Source: Mesocentrotus franciscanus (Eukaryota > Echinodermata > Echinoidea > Camarodonta > Strongylocentrotidae). Taken from it: DNA of 64,000 bases. Position numbers and translations under genes: made by a program. The first letter of the stretch is position 1, and each line of letters begins with the position of its first letter. Of the stretch, positions 61,590 to 64,000 are shown in pieces. Location: the NCBI GenBank assembly GCA_037976565.1, contig CP137673.1, forward strand, positions 849,354 to 913,353. The letters are read 5' to 3'. The notes beneath the pieces were generated by a model. The model did not search any database and had not been told where the DNA came from. It saw nothing but the letters and a program-made list of their open reading frames with translations.

Positions 61590-61986
61590 TACCCCTGCCC
61601 TAACTCCAGGAAGCTCCGACGCCGACGCCGAAGGCGTCGGAGCTTCAGCCCAAGAACCCGGAACGCGAAATTTACAGCGATTGGGGTGACATTATGTCAA
61701 AATATGCAAAGCGATTCATTACAATTTTGACTTACTAGGTTTCTTGACTCCTCTGGGCATCTGGCCGACCACTTGAAATTATAATTTGAAGAAGTCTTCG
61801 ATGGGAAAATGGGGGAGATTCTTTGTCATATATTTTTAAACCCAACGATTCATCCATGTTGTAGCGTCGATTCAACATGGCGAACAGAAAGTACGCATGC
61901 GCGGTAGCAATTTCGAGCGAATATTGCTACCGCGCATGCGTACTTCGGCGTCGGCGTCGGAGCTTCCTGGAGTTACCCCTGCCCTA
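61590..61986. mobile_element. 371-bp element with 31-bp TIRs and 13-bp flanking repeat
   Basis: 61603-61973 begins ACTCCAGGAAGCTCCGACGC and its right end is the exact reverse complement over about 31 bases. The 13-bp word TACCCCTGCCCTA flanks it on both sides (61590-61602, 61974-61986). Each end also folds on itself: GAAGCTCCGACGCC pairs with GGCGTCGGAGCTTC at the left, and AGTACGCATGCGCGGTAGCA with its complement at about 61890-61945. No coding frame. Confidence 0.85.
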
Positions 61987-62210
61987 GACCGAAAATTTCT
62001 GTCTCTTTCGTTCGTTAGCCTCTGAAGAGTCTGATTTGGGTAGGGTCGGCTCCTCTCTTTAGAGACAGAAGACGACCATAGCAGCTGCCTTGCAAACTAA
62101 TGCCCGCGTCCGGGCAGTAAACTTATGCCCAAAATACTACATTTTACCCGATGCATATCCGATGCATTTATTATTGTAAATTAGGCCTAGGCTAAACTAC
62201 ATCGGTTCCA

Positions 62211-62458
62211 CTTGCCAGAGTGACTGTATGATGCGTTTAAGGGTCTTTTTTCCGGATTTTCATCGCCGAAAATGAGCTCCGTGTTGAAATTCTTGCAGCC
62301 GTATTTTTAACTGTTACTGCGCATGAAGGAAGATGACGTCATCCATTGACAGTAACGGTTTAAAATACGGCTGCAAGAATTTCAACACGGAGCTCATTTT
62401 CGGCGATGAAAATCCAGAAAAAAGACCCTTAAACGCATCATACAGTCAATCTGGTAAG
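62211..62458. mobile_element. Near-perfect 240-bp palindrome with central TGACGTCA
   Basis: Arms of about 103 bases (62215-62317 and 62351-62454) match at about 95% or better. The 33-base loop holds the cAMP-response-type word TGACGTCA at 62334-62341. It is probably a palindromic MITE, though no clear target duplication is seen. Confidence 0.8.
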
Positions 62459-63703
62459 ACTTATATCAGTCCGGTTCGCGATTCACGGCTAGCTCATGCG
62501 CCGGGCTGAATTGGACGGCTTGATCGAGCGCCGGGCTGCATATTTTTTAATTTACGCGCTAGCGAGGGGAACTTCTTGATTAATTCCAATGAAACCGCTC
62601 GCAAAGAGTCTAGACTGGATCGGAGAGCTCGCTAGTGCTATACACTAGTGTGAATTTACATCGAGGACAAAGTTTGCTTAACTTATTCTTGAAACACTTG
62701 AATGGTTATGGAACCTGTTTGTGTTTCTAATCTTCAAATATTAATATTATTCTGCATCAAATATTTTTAAAATATTTGATTTCTACTGTGGTATGTAAAG
62801 GCATGAACTTACGTTAACACATACAAATAATTTTTTTTTAACCAAAAAGGTGCACCATCGTAAATACATTTTAACAAACACATCAACATATTACCTAAAC
62901 ATCTCATCACTATAGCCATTAATTGTAAAACCATATATTGATGATACATGTAAAATATAGATTGAAGCAATTCTCGTCAATTGGCTGTATCCTGAGTGTG
63001 ATTTATATAATGGATTTTGAGTAATATTTGCATCTACCTGTAGTTGAAGAATAGATACAGTGCATAAACTGGAATATATGGAGATGTGGAGAAATCAAGT
63101 TGGAGCTCAATTGGAAGGAAGTAACGAGGAATATTAAAGCAAGAGAGACTGGGAGATGAGGAAAGCAAGAAGTTATTGAAATTGAGAGATGACTCGCGAG
63201 ACAGCCTTGTATTAATGAATCCTTTATATAATGTTGTCTTGAGAGAAAGTAGACATTTTTTTTTTTAAATTGGAGATTAGTGTAAGTATTAGAACTATCG
63301 GAAATAGAATTAATGAGAAAGTTATTAATTTTTTTAAAATCGAGATCAATACATGTAATTAAATGGGGAATCTCCAACTGGCATTAAATATGTGCGATGC
63401 CACACGTGCGCGTAACGCATGTCACACACACATAAATGAGAAGAAAAGAGAGAATAATGTAAAAGAGAAGAAGATAGAGGATAGAGGAAAAGGAGAGAGA
63501 CAGAGAGAGGTAGAGAGAAAGAAAGAAAAAAGGAAGAACATGAAACTTAAATTTACACTTAGGCCTACAGATTACATTTCCGACTGAGTTGGCTCGACAT
63601 GTGCCTAATAAGAAGTCTGCGGACGAAAGTACAACAATACGAAAACAGAAGTTATATAAAATTGTCTTTGTGGGCATCATCCCATTGAATGTTGTGTCCA
63701 GTA
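62459..63703. other. Intergenic, nothing recognised
   Basis: AT-rich with a GA tract at about 63490-63530. The open frame at 63003-63377 on the - strand has no motif. Confidence 0.5.
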
Positions 63704-64000
63704 TTAAAGCCCAAGTCCACTCCGATTTTCAAAAATTATAGCATGTTGTAAATGAATCAAAGGTTAAAACTGCCAAATATCACGGGCGTACTTCAATCAG
63801 GTGATTTTTAAGGGCGATTTTTCTTTCGGTTATTTCGAGCAAAACATTTAAAGTGCCAGCAGTATACATTCTGACAATAGGCTATTTTAGTAATGTAACC
63901 AAATTTAATGCATACAGTGTACGTCTTTGTGAAGTGCCTCTATACAAACTATTTCATTCACCGGATAAGAATAATAGTATTTCATTATTCTTATCAGGTG
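63704..64000. mobile_element. Possible TTAA-type element entering at the window end
   Basis: TTAA (63704-63707) is followed by AGCCCAAGTCCACTCCGATT, similar in style to the ends at 13982 and to 'ggggaagtccaccctgaaaa' near 19047. The other end lies outside the window. Confidence 0.35.

Noticed and set aside
1..64000. rRNA genes, functional tRNA genes, LTR retrotransposons or viral insertions
   Set aside because: None seen: no paired LTRs, no gag/pol of LTR type, and no conserved rRNA words were noticed on reading both strands.

Overview
This is a eukaryotic nuclear window: genes with GT-AG introns, AATAAA signals, long AT-rich intergenic DNA, large microsatellites and several families of short DNA transposons, SINEs and LINE fragments. 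The frequent TAGGCCTA-type words, the repeat types and the proteins suggest a marine invertebrate deuterostome, most likely an echinoderm. That is an inference from composition and protein character. I could run no search, so genus is not assigned.

Five protein-coding genes could be assembled exon by exon with consistent reading phase. At the left (3.6-6.8 kb, + strand) is a five-exon short-chain dehydrogenase of the RDH8 type (291 aa). At the right (54.4-51.3 kb, - strand) is a second five-exon short-chain dehydrogenase of the RDH16/HSD17B6 (SDR9C) type with an N-terminal membrane anchor (316 aa). Between them lie three genes (15.4-22.5 kb +, 38.5-37.1 kb -, 44.7-43.0 kb -). Each encodes a small protein with two adjacent membrane spans and a long tail ending close to a PPxY motif. 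All three have one coding intron, in phase 2, and the PPxY motif is always on the short last exon. They look like a dispersed local family of WW-domain-binding membrane adaptors, similar in layout to TMEM51 or barttin. This family is the best candidate for something undescribed.

The rest is mostly mobile DNA. Three short hAT-type elements, a 918-bp hAT element and a 2.6-kb composite one all keep perfect 8-bp target duplications. The composite carries a tandem array with a two-part unit of about 205 bp and has itself landed inside another element. Other elements use TTAA sites, carry GGGGGC- or GGGCCC-type ends around a central CCAAT word, or are near-perfect palindromes. One 371-bp element at 61.6-62.0 kb has about 31-bp inverted ends and an unusual 13-bp flanking direct repeat. 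tRNA-derived SINEs (5.0, 33.5, 34.4-35.5 and 51.0 kb) share an AGCGCTATA...ATTATT tail with LINE 3' fragments at 19.5 and 29.7 kb. A degenerate LINE reverse transcriptase lies at 24.3-26.4 kb.

I see no rRNA, no functional tRNA gene and no CRISPR. The two dehydrogenases may both act on retinoids or steroids, and the PPxY proteins may recruit NEDD4-type ligases or other WW proteins. No functional link between the two groups can be shown from the sequence.
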